Part shown: piece by piece, positions 52,178-60,979 of the stretch
How positions within the stretch are numbered: position 1 is the stretch's first letter
How the letters are laid out: every line of letters starts with the position of its first letter
NCBI RefSeq assembly: GCF_015291705.1
Contig: NZ_CP030050.1
Span: 5,952,001 to 6,016,000 of the forward strand
From: Bradyrhizobium arachidis
Lineage (GTDB): Bacteria; Pseudomonadota; Alphaproteobacteria; Rhizobiales; Xanthobacteraceae
DNA length: 64,000 nucleotides
Direction: 5' to 3'
Position numbers and translations under genes: made by a program
The notes under the pieces: generated by a model
What the model was told of the DNA's origin: nothing
Seen by the model: the letters and a program-made list of their open reading frames with translations, nothing else
Databases searched by the model: none

Positions 52178-52240
52178 CGGTTTGCCGTCGCTGGTGACAG
52201 TAAGCGCAAAATTCCAAGCTCAGAATTCCTGGGAGCCGCC

Positions 52241-52666
52241 ATGACCGCCTACGACACCAACAACATCTTCGCAAAGATCCTGCGCGGCGAGCTGCCCTGC
52301 AACAAGGTGTACGAGGACGAGTACGTCTTCGCCTTCCTCGACATCATGCCGCGCGTGCCCGGCCACACCCTGGTGATCCCCAAGGCCCCCGCCCGCAACA
52401 TCCTCGACATCAAGCCGGACGACTATGCCCATGTCGCGCGCGCCGCGCACAAGATCGCAGCGGCCGCGATGAAGGCGTTCGACGCCGACGGCATCACCGT
52501 GCAGCAGTTCAACGAGCCTGCCGGCGGACAGGTGGTGTTTCATCTCCACATGCACGTGATGCCACGCCATGACGGCGTCGCGATGCTGCCGCCGGCGAGC
52601 CGCAAGGAAGACGTCAAGGTGCTCGAGGAGCATGCGGCGAAGCTGATTGCGGCGCTGAAGGGCTGA
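52241..52666 (+). CDS. HIT family hydrolase (HinT-like)
   Basis: 141 residues, GGGAG 5 nt before ATG 52241. HIT motif HLHMHVMP with the catalytic central His, preceded by QQFNEPAGGQVVFHLH; start NIFAKILRGELPCNKVYEDE is typical. Nucleotide phosphoramidase of the HinT branch. Last gene of the co-directional 49587-52666 run, convergent with the TrmO-like gene (stop-to-stop 3 bp). Confidence 0.9.
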   Translation: MTAYDTNNIFAKILRGELPCNKVYEDEYVFAFLDIMPRVPGHTLVIPKAPARNILDIKPDDYAHVARAAHKIAAAAMKAFDADGITVQQFNEPAGGQVVFHLHMHVMPRHDGVAMLPPASRKEDVKVLEEHAAKLIAALKG

Positions 52667-52669
52667 GCC

Positions 52670-53161
52670 TCATTCCGTCTGAAAGTCCCCCGGCTGCGGC
52701 GCGGCCAGCGGGGTGAATTCGCAGCGATCGGGCTTGATGTCGATCAGCGGCGTGTTGTCGATGCAGTCGAGGCCGCGCACCAGAATCGTATTTCCCTCGA
52801 TGCCGACCAGCTTCACGATCGAGGTGCCGATCGGATTGGGCCGCACCGGCGAGCGCAGCGAGAAGGTGCCGCGGGTCTTCTCGTTGTTCTTCGGGCTTTG
52901 CAGAACGATGTCGCGGCGCGACTTGTCGAGCCAGTACAGCACTTCGAGATTGCTGTAGAAATCGACGCCCTTGATCGCGGGCACGAACGGCTCAAAAATC
53001 TCGAGGCGGCAGATCGGGCCGTCGTGACGCCCCTGTCGCGGCGTCTCCAGCCGCGAGGTCCAGGGCGTACGGATGCGGCCGATGAAGACGAGGCCGGCAT
53101 CCTCCACAGGCGGCAGCTCGATGGCGACCTCGCCCTCGCGGAGCTCGTTTTCGCGAACCAT
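52670..53161 (-). CDS. TrmO-like tRNA-methyltransferase-family protein
   Basis: 163 residues from ATG 53161 with AGGA upstream. TsaA/TrmO fold: FIGRIRTPWTSRLETPRQG, DVYSNLEVLYWLDKSRRDIVL-like helix, GTFSLRSPVRPNPIGTSIVK (the SPxRPNPIGxS signature), GLDCIDNTPLIDIKPD. TrmO methylates t6A37 of tRNAThr with SAM; the class is single-domain in alphaproteobacteria. Third gene of azlC-azlD-trmO. Confidence 0.85.
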   Translation of the reverse strand: MVRENELREGEVAIELPPVEDAGLVFIGRIRTPWTSRLETPRQGRHDGPICRLEIFEPFVPAIKGVDFYSNLEVLYWLDKSRRDIVLQSPKNNEKTRGTFSLRSPVRPNPIGTSIVKLVGIEGNTILVRGLDCIDNTPLIDIKPDRCEFTPLAAPQPGDFQTE

Positions 53162-53193
53162 ATTTCCAGTTCCTTGGCTGTTCGCCGGCGGTT

Positions 53194-53544
53194 TTAGCCC
53201 AACCACCATGTGCCGGCCAGCATGAAGAGTTCGCCCGTCACCACGCCCGCGAAAATCGAGCGGCGGGTCAGCAGGAAGACGACGAGGCCGGCGCCGACCG
53301 CACCGTAGCGCAAGGCATCCGGCACGCTGGCCAGCGCGCCCGGCGGCTGGACCACGATCTGGGCGATGACGCCGGCCAGGATCGCGGTCGCGACCGCCCT
53401 CACCCAGACCAGCAGCTCGGAGCCCTCGTCGATGCCGCCGCCGAACCACAGGCCCAGCATGCGCCAAATCTGGTTGGGAACGACGCCGGCGACGAACAGC
53501 ACGACGAGCGCGTGCCAGTCGCCGATCAGCTGCGCGTAGCTCAT
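53194..53544 (-). CDS. AzlD-type branched-chain amino acid exporter small subunit
   Basis: 116 residues, four hydrophobic spans (ALVVLFVAGVVPNQIWRMLG, VVFLLTRRSIFAGVVTGEL). The pattern fits AzlD/YgaH. Its ATG overlaps the stop of the azlC gene (ATGA), and together they form the two-subunit exporter. An upstream GTG (53562) is less likely. Confidence 0.85.
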   Translation of the reverse strand: MSYAQLIGDWHALVVLFVAGVVPNQIWRMLGLWFGGGIDEGSELLVWVRAVATAILAGVIAQIVVQPPGALASVPDALRYGAVGAGLVVFLLTRRSIFAGVVTGELFMLAGTWWLG

Positions 53545-54281
53545 GCGCGCACCTCGCGCCACCAGTGCACGCCATAGGCGATGGTGCCGGCGACGAGGCC
53601 GCTGACGAGGATGTCGAGCCCGGAGTTCATCTTCGCCGCCAACGGATAGAGCAGAACCCCGAGCGCCAGCGCGACGACGTCGGCGACCTCACGGCTGTTG
53701 CGCGCGGTCGAGAACAGGAACGACAGCGGCGTCAGCATCAGGATCGCGGCACCCAGCGTCTGCGTCAGGTTGGCGGCGAGGAAATAGCCGACCGTGTTGG
53801 CGGTGAGGCACACCGAGACCAGACCGAAGCCCAGTCCATTGACGAAGGCGATCCGCCGCTCGCGCGGCACCTGCGGCAGGAAGCGATGGCACTCGACCCA
53901 TAGCGTCACGGCGGTGAGATGCGCCGCGAAGAACAGCTCGCGCCGCTTGGTCGTCGGCGTGCGCATCAGCGGCAGCACCGAGACCACCATGGGAAACAGG
54001 CGGATGGCGCTGACGGTCACCGCGATCGCCGACTGGATGATGGTCGCACCCGACCCGAGCGTGGTGATCAGGATGATCTGCGCCGGACCTGCCCAGACGA
54101 ACAGCGTCGAGCAGAGCGCCCACAGCAGGCTGAAATGGCTGTCATGGGCGAGCGCGCCGATGCCCAGATAGGTCGCGAACAGGACGAGCGTGAGGATCGT
54201 CTGCGTGATCGAGCGCAGCCCCCAGCCGAAGGCGCGCCAGGGACTTTGCCATTGAGGGGAATCGAGTGGAGGAAGCGCCAA
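53541..54281 (-). CDS. AzlC-type branched-chain amino acid exporter large subunit
   Basis: 246 residues, about six to seven spans (TILTLVLFATYLGIGALAHD, FVWAGPAQIILITTLGSGAT, then SAIRLFPMVVSVLPLM). The conserved FxGPxQ-like motif reads FVWAGPAQ. Start is TTG 54281, the only candidate before the first helix and without a clear ribosome site, so the N-terminus is uncertain. Co-transcribed with azlD. Confidence 0.85.
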   Translation of the reverse strand: MALPPLDSPQWQSPWRAFGWGLRSITQTILTLVLFATYLGIGALAHDSHFSLLWALCSTLFVWAGPAQIILITTLGSGATIIQSAIAVTVSAIRLFPMVVSVLPLMRTPTTKRRELFFAAHLTAVTLWVECHRFLPQVPRERRIAFVNGLGFGLVSVCLTANTVGYFLAANLTQTLGAAILMLTPLSFLFSTARNSREVADVVALALGVLLYPLAAKMNSGLDILVSGLVAGTIAYGVHWWREVRA

Positions 54282-54400
54282 GGGACGGCCGGCCGAGGTT
54301 GCGGAATCGTGCCTGCATAACGGGCAATGCGGCGGCCCGCGTCAAGGAAGCGCGCGGCGGGGCTGGCATGCGCGGGTGGCGCCGGCGCAGCATCACCGCT

Positions 54401-54505
54401 GTCATTCCGGGGCGCGCGAAGCGCGAACCCGGAATCCATTGGGCCGCAGATACTGCCGAGCGATGGATTCCGGGCTCGCGCCCAGAGGGCGCGCCCCGGA
54501 ATGAC
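54401..54505. repeat. Long palindromic intergenic repeat
   Basis: 17-bp perfect outer arms GTCATTCCGGGGCGCGC (54401-54417) and GCGCGCCCCGGAATGAC (54489-54505), with inner arms CCCGGAATCCA / TGGATTCCGGG. This repeat occurs many times in bradyrhizobial genomes. It lies between the azlC start and the transglycosylase stop. Confidence 0.9.
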
Positions 54506-54513
54506 GAGCGGAG

Positions 54514-55536
54514 CTACCCGCTCACGCCCCTGTTCTTCAGCACGAAGCAGGCGCCACCGGCCTTGCGGATCTTATTGCACAGATCATCCGCCTCGTTGCG
54601 GGTGTCCGCGCCGATGCGCACCTGGTAGAACGCGCGCGTGCCGCGGCTGCGCATCACCGAGCTCAGCAGGCTCGGATCACGCTCGCCGATCACGGCGCTC
54701 AGCTTCGTGACGGCCCGGGAATACATCGCCAGCGCCTTGTTGCGGTCGAAGCCGGCCGCGAGCTGCACGCCCCAGATCTTTGCGGCGGCGAGCTCCACAT
54801 GCTGCTCGAGCTCGGCGACGAAGGGATTTGGCGCGCGCTTGAGCAGCGCCATCAGATCGCGGCAGCTGGTCGGCGGCGAACTCGGCGGCGCCTTGCCGGT
54901 GCTGCCGGCCTTGGCCCATGCATCGACGCTCGCGCCGGTGATGGCATAGACATAGTTGCGAGTCTGCTCCGGCATGCCGCCGGTGCCGGCGAGCCATTCC
55001 TGCACCCGGCGCGGTCCCGCATTGTAGGCGGCGGCCGCGAGTCCGAGATTGCCGAACTGGTTCCGCAGCTCGTTCAGGAATTCGGCCGACTTCGGCAGTG
55101 CCTGCACCGGATTGAAGGGATTGAGCAGCCCGCGCTCGCTCGCGGTGCCCGGCATGAACTGCGCGATCCCCTGTGCGTGCTCGCCGCTGCGCGTCATCGG
55201 TCCCACCGCATCGGCCTGGAAGCGGCTCTCCTGCCAAATAACGCGGGCGAAGAACTCCAGCGGCAGGTTGGCATCGCGGGCCGCAGCTTCGACGATCAGG
55301 CAGATCGATTCCCGCGTGTCACTCTCGCGCGCATCCGCCGGCTTTGGCGGCGGCATCGCAAGCTCCTCGACGCTGGGAACAGCAACATTGGTCTTTGCCG
55401 GCGAGCTGTCCCACGCCGCCGCCGGCGACGTCGGGACGAGCAGCGCGACAACGAGGATTGACGCAATTCGCGCCAACTCTGCCCAAGCAACGCTGTGGCG
55501 CCTACCGGCGCCACATGCGACAAGATGATCCGCCAT
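54514..55536 (-). CDS. Lytic transglycosylase with SPOR domain
   Basis: 340 residues from ATG 55536; ATG 55554 and 55605 are alternatives without better sites. A signal anchor (IASILVVALLVPTSPAAAW) leads to an SLT domain with catalytic Glu in FARVIWQESRFQADAVG and downstream GIAQFMPGTASERGL and AAAYNAGPRRVQEWL. The C-terminal 75 residues form a SPOR-like domain (RAFYQVRIGADTRNEADDLC). It cleaves peptidoglycan glycan strands; SPOR binds denuded glycan at division septa. Divergent from the TRAP gene. Confidence 0.85.
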   Translation of the reverse strand: MADHLVACGAGRRHSVAWAELARIASILVVALLVPTSPAAAWDSSPAKTNVAVPSVEELAMPPPKPADARESDTRESICLIVEAAARDANLPLEFFARVIWQESRFQADAVGPMTRSGEHAQGIAQFMPGTASERGLLNPFNPVQALPKSAEFLNELRNQFGNLGLAAAAYNAGPRRVQEWLAGTGGMPEQTRNYVYAITGASVDAWAKAGSTGKAPPSSPPTSCRDLMALLKRAPNPFVAELEQHVELAAAKIWGVQLAAGFDRNKALAMYSRAVTKLSAVIGERDPSLLSSVMRSRGTRAFYQVRIGADTRNEADDLCNKIRKAGGACFVLKNRGVSG

Positions 55537-55599
55537 GTTGTGGCATCGTGCCATGGTTCGACGAGTTGCCAATATATGCTGCCTGACCTGTTTCTCCCA

Positions 55600-56592
55600 A
55601 TGCACTACCCCGCCAAACGGATCCGCGCGATCCTGGCCCTAGCCGCCCTCGTCCTGTCCGCCGCGCCGGCACTGGCGCAAGTCAGCTGGCGGATGACCAC
55701 CGAATACCCGCAAAACAACATTTCCGGCATTGGCCTCACCACTTTCGCCGATCGCGTCGCAGTGCGCACAAACGGTTTCGTGACCGTGACGAGCGCGTTC
55801 GACAACGAGCTCAGGATCAATTCAGGCGAGATGCCGCGAGCGGCGCTGGATGGCCGCATCGCCGGTGGCGATGCCTTTGCGGGCGCGCTGTCCGGCCTCG
55901 ACCCGGTGCTCGGCCTCTCCACCCTGCCCTTCCTGGTGCAATCGGTCGACGTCGCGCGCGCCACCAATGCGCGGGCCCGCACGCTCTACGAGAAGGCGTT
56001 CGCCGCTCGCGGGCTGAAGCTGCTCTATGTGACGATCTGGCCGGCGACGGGCCTCTGGTCCGATCATGCGCTCGGCGGCGCCGACGATTTGCCGAAGCTG
56101 AATTTGCGCGCCTACGACGCCAATTCCAGCGCGGTGATGCGCACCGCCGGCGCCAATGCGCAGTTCCTACCGATGGACAAGGCGCTCGCCGGACTGAAGG
56201 AACACCAGCTGAACGCCTTCCTCACCTCCGGCGATGGCGGTGCGGGACGCAAGCTCTGGGACTTCCTGCCGCATTTCACGGCCATCAATTATGCGATGCC
56301 GATCTCGATCGCCTTCGTCCGCAGCGAAGCGTTCGCGGAGCTGTCCGAGCCGATGCAGCGCGAGGTGATGGCGGCCGCGGCCGAGACCGAGCAGAGCCAG
56401 TTCGCGCTGCTCGCCCATCGCACCGCCGAGAATTACGCGCGCATGCGCGACAACGGCGTCACCATCGCCGAGCCCGCGCCGCAATCTCTCATCGGAGCGC
56501 TCCGCAACGCCGCGACCGGCACGATCGCCACCTGGGAAGCCCAGGCCGGTCCAGACGCCGCAGCGATCGTCGCATGGGCCCGGCAGCAATGA
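55600..56592 (+). CDS. TRAP-type C4-dicarboxylate-like substrate-binding protein
   Basis: 330 residues from ATG 55600, with signal peptide KRIRAILALAALVLSAAPALA. DctP-type landmarks: QVSWRMTTEYPQNNISGIGL, TTFADRVAVRTNGFVTVTS, GLDPVLGLSTLPFLVQSVDV, and the WDFLPHFTAINYAMPISIAF block. No DctQ/M membrane genes are adjacent, so it is an orphan binding protein that may serve a distant transporter. Confidence 0.85.
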   Translation: MHYPAKRIRAILALAALVLSAAPALAQVSWRMTTEYPQNNISGIGLTTFADRVAVRTNGFVTVTSAFDNELRINSGEMPRAALDGRIAGGDAFAGALSGLDPVLGLSTLPFLVQSVDVARATNARARTLYEKAFAARGLKLLYVTIWPATGLWSDHALGGADDLPKLNLRAYDANSSAVMRTAGANAQFLPMDKALAGLKEHQLNAFLTSGDGGAGRKLWDFLPHFTAINYAMPISIAFVRSEAFAELSEPMQREVMAAAAETEQSQFALLAHRTAENYARMRDNGVTIAEPAPQSLIGALRNAATGTIATWEAQAGPDAAAIVAWARQQ

Positions 56593-56664
56593 CGCGACGG
56601 GCCTTGACTTGACGCCTGATCCGACTAGCAACGGACCCGTCTTACCCCAAGGGGACGGGCCCGG

Positions 56665-57303
56665 ATGCAAACAATCTATTTTGATCTTGACGGCACGCTG
56701 ACCAACCCGAAACCCGGGATCACCCGCTCGATCCAGTACGCCCTGGAGCGGCTGAACGTCGCGGTGCCGAGCGAGGACGAGCTAGTCTGGTGCATCGGCC
56801 CGCCCCTGCATGCCAGCTTGGAGAAGCTCACCGGCAGCTCGGAACTCGCCGACCGCGCGCTCCTGCTTTATCGCGAGCGCTTCAGCGATGTCGGCCTGTT
56901 CGAGAACGAGGCCTATGGCGGGATCAAGGACACATTGTCCTCGATTGCCGCGACGCATCAGCGCATATTCGTGGCGACCAGCAAGCCGGCAGTCTATGCC
57001 ACCCGCATCATCGATCATTTCGGCCTGCGGCCCTATTTCGAGCGCGTGTTCGGCTCCGAGCTCGACGGCACGCGCGTCGACAAGCGCGACCTGCTGCGCT
57101 ACGCGCTCGATGAAGCTAGGGTCGATCCCGCCGACGCGATCATGATCGGCGACCGCAGCCATGACGTGGTCGGCGCGCGCACCAACGGCATGACCGCGAT
57201 CGGTGTGCTCTACGGCTATGGCAGCGAGGCCGAGCTGCGGGATGCCGGCGCGCATCACATCTGCGCCGCGCATCCCGAGCTGCTCGGCCACTGCGTGGCC
57301 TAG
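56665..57303 (+). CDS. HAD-family phosphatase (Gph-like)
   Basis: 212 residues. HAD motif I DLDGTLTNPK, motif II in FVATSKPAV, motif III Lys-type VDKRDLLRYAL, motif IV MIGDRSHDVVGAR. The cap domain is of the phosphoglycolate-phosphatase type. It dephosphorylates a small metabolite; the substrate is not defined. Stop overlaps the stop of the dehydratase relic on the other strand. Confidence 0.9.
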   Translation: MQTIYFDLDGTLTNPKPGITRSIQYALERLNVAVPSEDELVWCIGPPLHASLEKLTGSSELADRALLLYRERFSDVGLFENEAYGGIKDTLSSIAATHQRIFVATSKPAVYATRIIDHFGLRPYFERVFGSELDGTRVDKRDLLRYALDEARVDPADAIMIGDRSHDVVGARTNGMTAIGVLYGYGSEAELRDAGAHHICAAHPELLGHCVA

Positions 57304-58332
57304 GCGCTGACGGTTTCCACCGCCGCAAGCATGCCGGTCCTCGCGTGGCAGTTCCGATACTCGAAGAACTGCTCGTCCGCGGCAGCCACCGTGACCTCGT
57401 GATAAAGCCGCAGCTTGGCTGACGGCCCGAGCGTCGAGAGGTACTTCATCGCCGCGCCGAAGATCCTGACGTGGGTCGGATGCGACTCCGCCCAGCGCTC
57501 GAGCGCAGCGAGGCTCTTCCACCAGCTCTGGCCGTAGGACTTTTCGCTCGCGCTGCCGTCATCCGCGAGCACACGCATGTAGCGGTTGGCGTAGCAGCCG
57601 ATGCCAAGGCCGTCGTCGCGCAGAAAATCCATGCCCTCACGCAGCACCGGCTCGACGTCGTCGAGATAGAGCTTCCGCTCGGACGCCTCGGTATCGCTCC
57701 AGTCCTGGCCGGAACGGATCAGGCAGAGATTGTCATGCGGTTTCACGCGGAGCCGCGCGCCATCACGGATCAGCTCGGGAGTGCCGCCCGGCGACATCGG
57801 ATCGGTCTGCGACAGCGGAATGCGATCGCGCATGCCGCCCCAATAAGCGTGCTCCTGTATCTCGCCGCTCATGCCGCCTGCGATGACGGCGACGCCTTCG
57901 GGCCGGTCGGGCGAGGAGAACAGCGTCTCGTGCCGCGCGACGGCAGGACGCAGCACCTCGATGAAGGTGCCGATGCCTTCGCGCGGCTTTCCAGTCCAGG
58001 CGCGCCGGCGCAAACCAGGCGTCGAAGCGCGCGACGTCGTCCCAATAGGCCACCGAGACGATGGTCTCGTAGCCGGCCTGGTCGACATAATGCGCGCGGT
58101 CCCAATGCGATGGGCCGTTCTCCACGAAGAGCCCGGCGATGTCTTCCAGCGCCGCTGTTGCGGCCGCCGGCGCCGCGCCCCGATATTGGATACCGAAATA
58201 AGCCATCACGACGCGGCTCACGGCCGGCTTGTAGCGCGCCACGAAGGACGGATATGGCGGCTGGTAATCATCGGGCACGCGCTTGTGGCGCGTACGCGCC
58301 GTTTCGAGATGCAGAGGAATTGCGGATTCCAT
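57300..58332 (-). pseudogene. Phenylacetaldoxime dehydratase, frameshifted
   Basis: The N-terminal half (ATG 58332, GGGGAGA upstream) reads VPDDYQPPYPSFVARYKPAV to YWDDVARFDAWFAPARL. Then one base is missing near 58,000, and the rest is in another frame: WTGKPREGIGTFIEVLRPAV, SGEIQEHAYWGGMRDRIP, and YANRYMRVLADDGSASEKS to the stop at 57300. Both halves together (about 344 codons) match haem-dependent aldoxime dehydratases (OxdA/B), which turn aldoximes to nitriles. It lies 28 bp after the nitrilase. Real mutation or sequence error cannot be told here. Confidence 0.8.
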
Positions 58333-58360
58333 GATCGTGCTCTCCCCTTGCTCTCGGCGA

Positions 58361-59377
58361 TCAGCTCGCCGCCGCGCCGATGTCCGTGGGCTCGACGGTA
58401 TCGACCGGCAGTGCAAACTGCTCGACGCGCTTGTAGGGCTTGCTGTTGAGCAGGAGCCGCGTCACGTCCGGCCGCGAATAGTGCCCGGCGGGATCAGCCG
58501 CATTCTTGGCGACACCGATGGCTCCGAGATCGATCTCGGCGATCAAGAGGCCCTCCTGGTCCGGCGCCAGCTTGTCACCGATCTGGCTGCCGTCAGGGCC
58601 GTAGATCGCGGCAAAGCCGCCGCCGGCATGCAGCAGCGCGTGCTTGTCGGGCCGGTCGCAGAGCTCGTCGATCATCGCCTGCGAGACGGTCGCGCAAGGC
58701 GCGAGCACGAAGCAGGAGCCTTCGACCGCATAGACGCGCGAGGCCGCGTTGTTGACCTCCGCCCCGAGCGCTGGCGCGAACGGATCGTAGAGCGAGAAGC
58801 TCGGCCAGGCCGCGACATGCACCTGCTCGTTCTGGGCATACATCGCGTATTTCGACAGCGGCTGGAGATGCTCCCAGCAGCACAGCGCCCCCAGGCGCCC
58901 GATGTCGGGCCGCGCGTGGACAGCAAGATCGCTGCCGTCCCCCTCGCCATAGACCGTGCGCTCGGCATGGGTCGGCCGCAGCTTGCGGCGCTTTGCGATG
59001 GTCTCGCCGTCGGGCCCGATCAGCCATTGCGCGAGATAGAGGCTGCCGCCGTCGCGCTCGGACAGGCCGATCACAGCGGTGAGCCGCGCTTTCCGCACGG
59101 CCTCGCGCAGCCGCTCGGCCTGCGGACTGTCATAGGCCAGCGAATTGTCGAAATAGCGCTGCACGAAGCCGCGGCCGATCGCCCAGGCCGGCGAGTCCAT
59201 CCAGATGTGCCAGGGATAGCCGGGTATGAAGGCCTCGGGAAAGGCGATCAGCTTGGCGCCCTTCTCGGCGGCCTCCCTGATCAGCGCGACCGACTTGTCG
59301 ATCGAGCCGTCGAGATCGAGCCAGACCGGCGCCGCCTGCACCACCGCCACCTTGTATTTCGGATGTTCGATGCCCAT
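58361..59377 (-). CDS. Nitrilase
   Basis: 338 residues from ATG 59377, chosen because GGAGG lies 5-6 nt upstream. The catalytic triad is in place: Glu in LIAFPEAFIPGYPWHIW, Lys in RRKLRPTHAERTVYGEGDGS, Cys in IGRLGALCCWEHLQPLSKY. It belongs to the true nitrilase branch (EC 3.5.5), hydrolysing nitriles to acids and ammonia. With the downstream aldoxime dehydratase it would complete the aldoxime-nitrile-acid pathway. Confidence 0.9.
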   Translation of the reverse strand: MGIEHPKYKVAVVQAAPVWLDLDGSIDKSVALIREAAEKGAKLIAFPEAFIPGYPWHIWMDSPAWAIGRGFVQRYFDNSLAYDSPQAERLREAVRKARLTAVIGLSERDGGSLYLAQWLIGPDGETIAKRRKLRPTHAERTVYGEGDGSDLAVHARPDIGRLGALCCWEHLQPLSKYAMYAQNEQVHVAAWPSFSLYDPFAPALGAEVNNAASRVYAVEGSCFVLAPCATVSQAMIDELCDRPDKHALLHAGGGFAAIYGPDGSQIGDKLAPDQEGLLIAEIDLGAIGVAKNAADPAGHYSRPDVTRLLLNSKPYKRVEQFALPVDTVEPTDIGAAAS

Positions 59378-59574
59378 TCCCGCCTCCATTGCCGGTTGAT
59401 CGGAAGCCACGTCCGATGCAGTCTATTTGGCCAAGCCGGGCGGCCGCGCGCTCGACCGCGGCGGAACAAAAACTCGACTGGACGGAAGCGCCGACCCGGT
59501 ACGGAATTTGCCTCCGCCAAGGCTCGATCCGCGCCAGCATGCAGTTTTGCAGGATGTGAAAGGGAGGCTTGCCG

Positions 59575-60531
59575 ATGCCAATCCAGTTCACGACAGACGG
59601 CAGCCCCGGCTACCGGCGGCTGGCGCTGTGGCAGGACATCGTCTGCGACGTCTTCGTCGGGCTCGACTGCAAGTCCGATCTCGGCAGCGCCTTTCGCGGC
59701 TCGGTCACGCAGGCCCCGCTCGGCAAGGCGGTGTGCTCGGAGGTCTGCTCCGACCGCCAGCACGTGTTCCGCACGCCCTCGCGCATCGCGCGTTCGGATC
59801 AGGATTTCGTTCTCATCGCGCTCGGCAACCGCGGTCACGGCGGCGTGGTGCAGGACGGCCGCGAGACCGTGATCCATCCCGGCGAATTCGCGCTCTACGA
59901 CACCACGCGGCCCTATGAGCTGAAGTTCAACGACGCCTTCACGCAGACCATCTTCAAGGTGCCACGGGAAATGCTGCAGCGCCGGCTCGGCGCCACCGAG
60001 ACGCTCACTGCGATGTCGTTCGGGGCTGACGCACCGCTGGAGCGGCTGGCGTACGATTTCATCTTGCGGCTTTGCCAGAGCGCGGACCAGCTTGCGCCGG
60101 ATCATGCCGCGGCCTTGTCGGAGCAGGCCGTCGATCTGTTGGCGATGGCACTGAGCGAACGGCTTGGCAAGGCATCCCTGCCGTCCTCGACTCACCGTTC
60201 CGCCCTGCTCTACCGGCTGAAGGCGCACATCCGCGCGCGCCTCTCCGATCCCGACCTCTCGCCGGCGGAAACCGCCGCCGCACTCGGCATCTCGCCGCGC
60301 TACGTCAACGATCTGCTCGCCGACGAGGACATGTCGTTCCAGCGCTATGTGCTTGCCGAGCGTCTCGCCCAATGCAGGCGCGACCTCGCTTCGCCCGTGC
60401 TTGCGCACCGCCACATCAGCGAGATCGCGTTTGCCTGGGGCTTTAACGACCTCTCGCATTTCGGCCGCGTCTTCCGTGAGCATTTTGGGATGTCGCCGCG
60501 CGACTTCCGGCAGAGCCAGTTACGGCACTGA
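59575..60531 (+). CDS. AraC family regulator (nitrilase-cluster type)
   Basis: 318 residues from ATG 59575 with GGGAGG 8 nt upstream. An N-terminal AraC_binding_2 cupin-like sensor (RETVIHPGEFALYDTTRPYE) and a C-terminal double HTH (DPDLSPAETAAALGISPRYV; SEIAFAWGFNDLSHFGRVFR, EHFGMSPRDFRQSQ). Divergent from the nitrilase gene, 197 bp apart, so it probably activates the nitrilase-dehydratase operon in response to nitrile or aldoxime, as AraC regulators do in other nitrilase clusters. Confidence 0.9.
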   Translation: MPIQFTTDGSPGYRRLALWQDIVCDVFVGLDCKSDLGSAFRGSVTQAPLGKAVCSEVCSDRQHVFRTPSRIARSDQDFVLIALGNRGHGGVVQDGRETVIHPGEFALYDTTRPYELKFNDAFTQTIFKVPREMLQRRLGATETLTAMSFGADAPLERLAYDFILRLCQSADQLAPDHAAALSEQAVDLLAMALSERLGKASLPSSTHRSALLYRLKAHIRARLSDPDLSPAETAAALGISPRYVNDLLADEDMSFQRYVLAERLAQCRRDLASPVLAHRHISEIAFAWGFNDLSHFGRVFREHFGMSPRDFRQSQLRH

Positions 60532-60626
60532 CGGTCAGCCATCACCACGAGCCTTCGCCGTAAGCGAAGGCAATGCTCGCCAATTCCAGATTGTCTTGCC
60601 TCGCAGCCTGGATCAGGCTGGCTCAC

Positions 60627-60863
60627 ATGAGGACTCACGGCACGATAAGCGGATCTGAGCTGCTGCTGGGTGTGATCGCGATCCGGCTCGCAGTCCTCGT
60701 CCTGGTGGGCTGGAGCCTGACGCTCCTGCCGCGGCAGGCGCGTGACACCGAAGTTGCCTGTTTCCCCTCGCCGCCGATACGGATCGAGGCGCAGTCTTCG
60801 GCGAAGACGCCCGGTCCACGCGTTGCCGATGCCGCACTCGATGACATGCGTCTGCACGACTAG
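60627..60863 (+). CDS. Possible small membrane protein
   Basis: 78 residues with one hydrophobic stretch (LLLGVIAIRLAVLVLVGWSL). Nothing else supports it and no clear ribosome site exists. The rest of 60532-60979 shows no gene. Confidence 0.25.
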   Translation: MRTHGTISGSELLLGVIAIRLAVLVLVGWSLTLLPRQARDTEVACFPSPPIRIEAQSSAKTPGPRVADAALDDMRLHD

Positions 60864-60979
60864 GCCGTTTCCAAGCAAGGCCGGTATGTGAGCGTGGCGT
60901 AGGACAGCGCGCGTACTTGCATTACCATTGCACCCCAAGGCCGCACTGATCAATCAGCGGCCGGCCGAGGAGCAGATCA

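Noticed and set aside
52670..53575. 301-residue form of the TrmO-like protein
   Set aside because: The extra 138 residues overlap azlD in another frame and are Arg-rich; ATG 53161 has a ribosome site and gives the family's length.
60345..60953. 202-codon minus-strand frame overlapping the AraC gene end
   Set aside because: Arg/Cys-rich shadow without motif.
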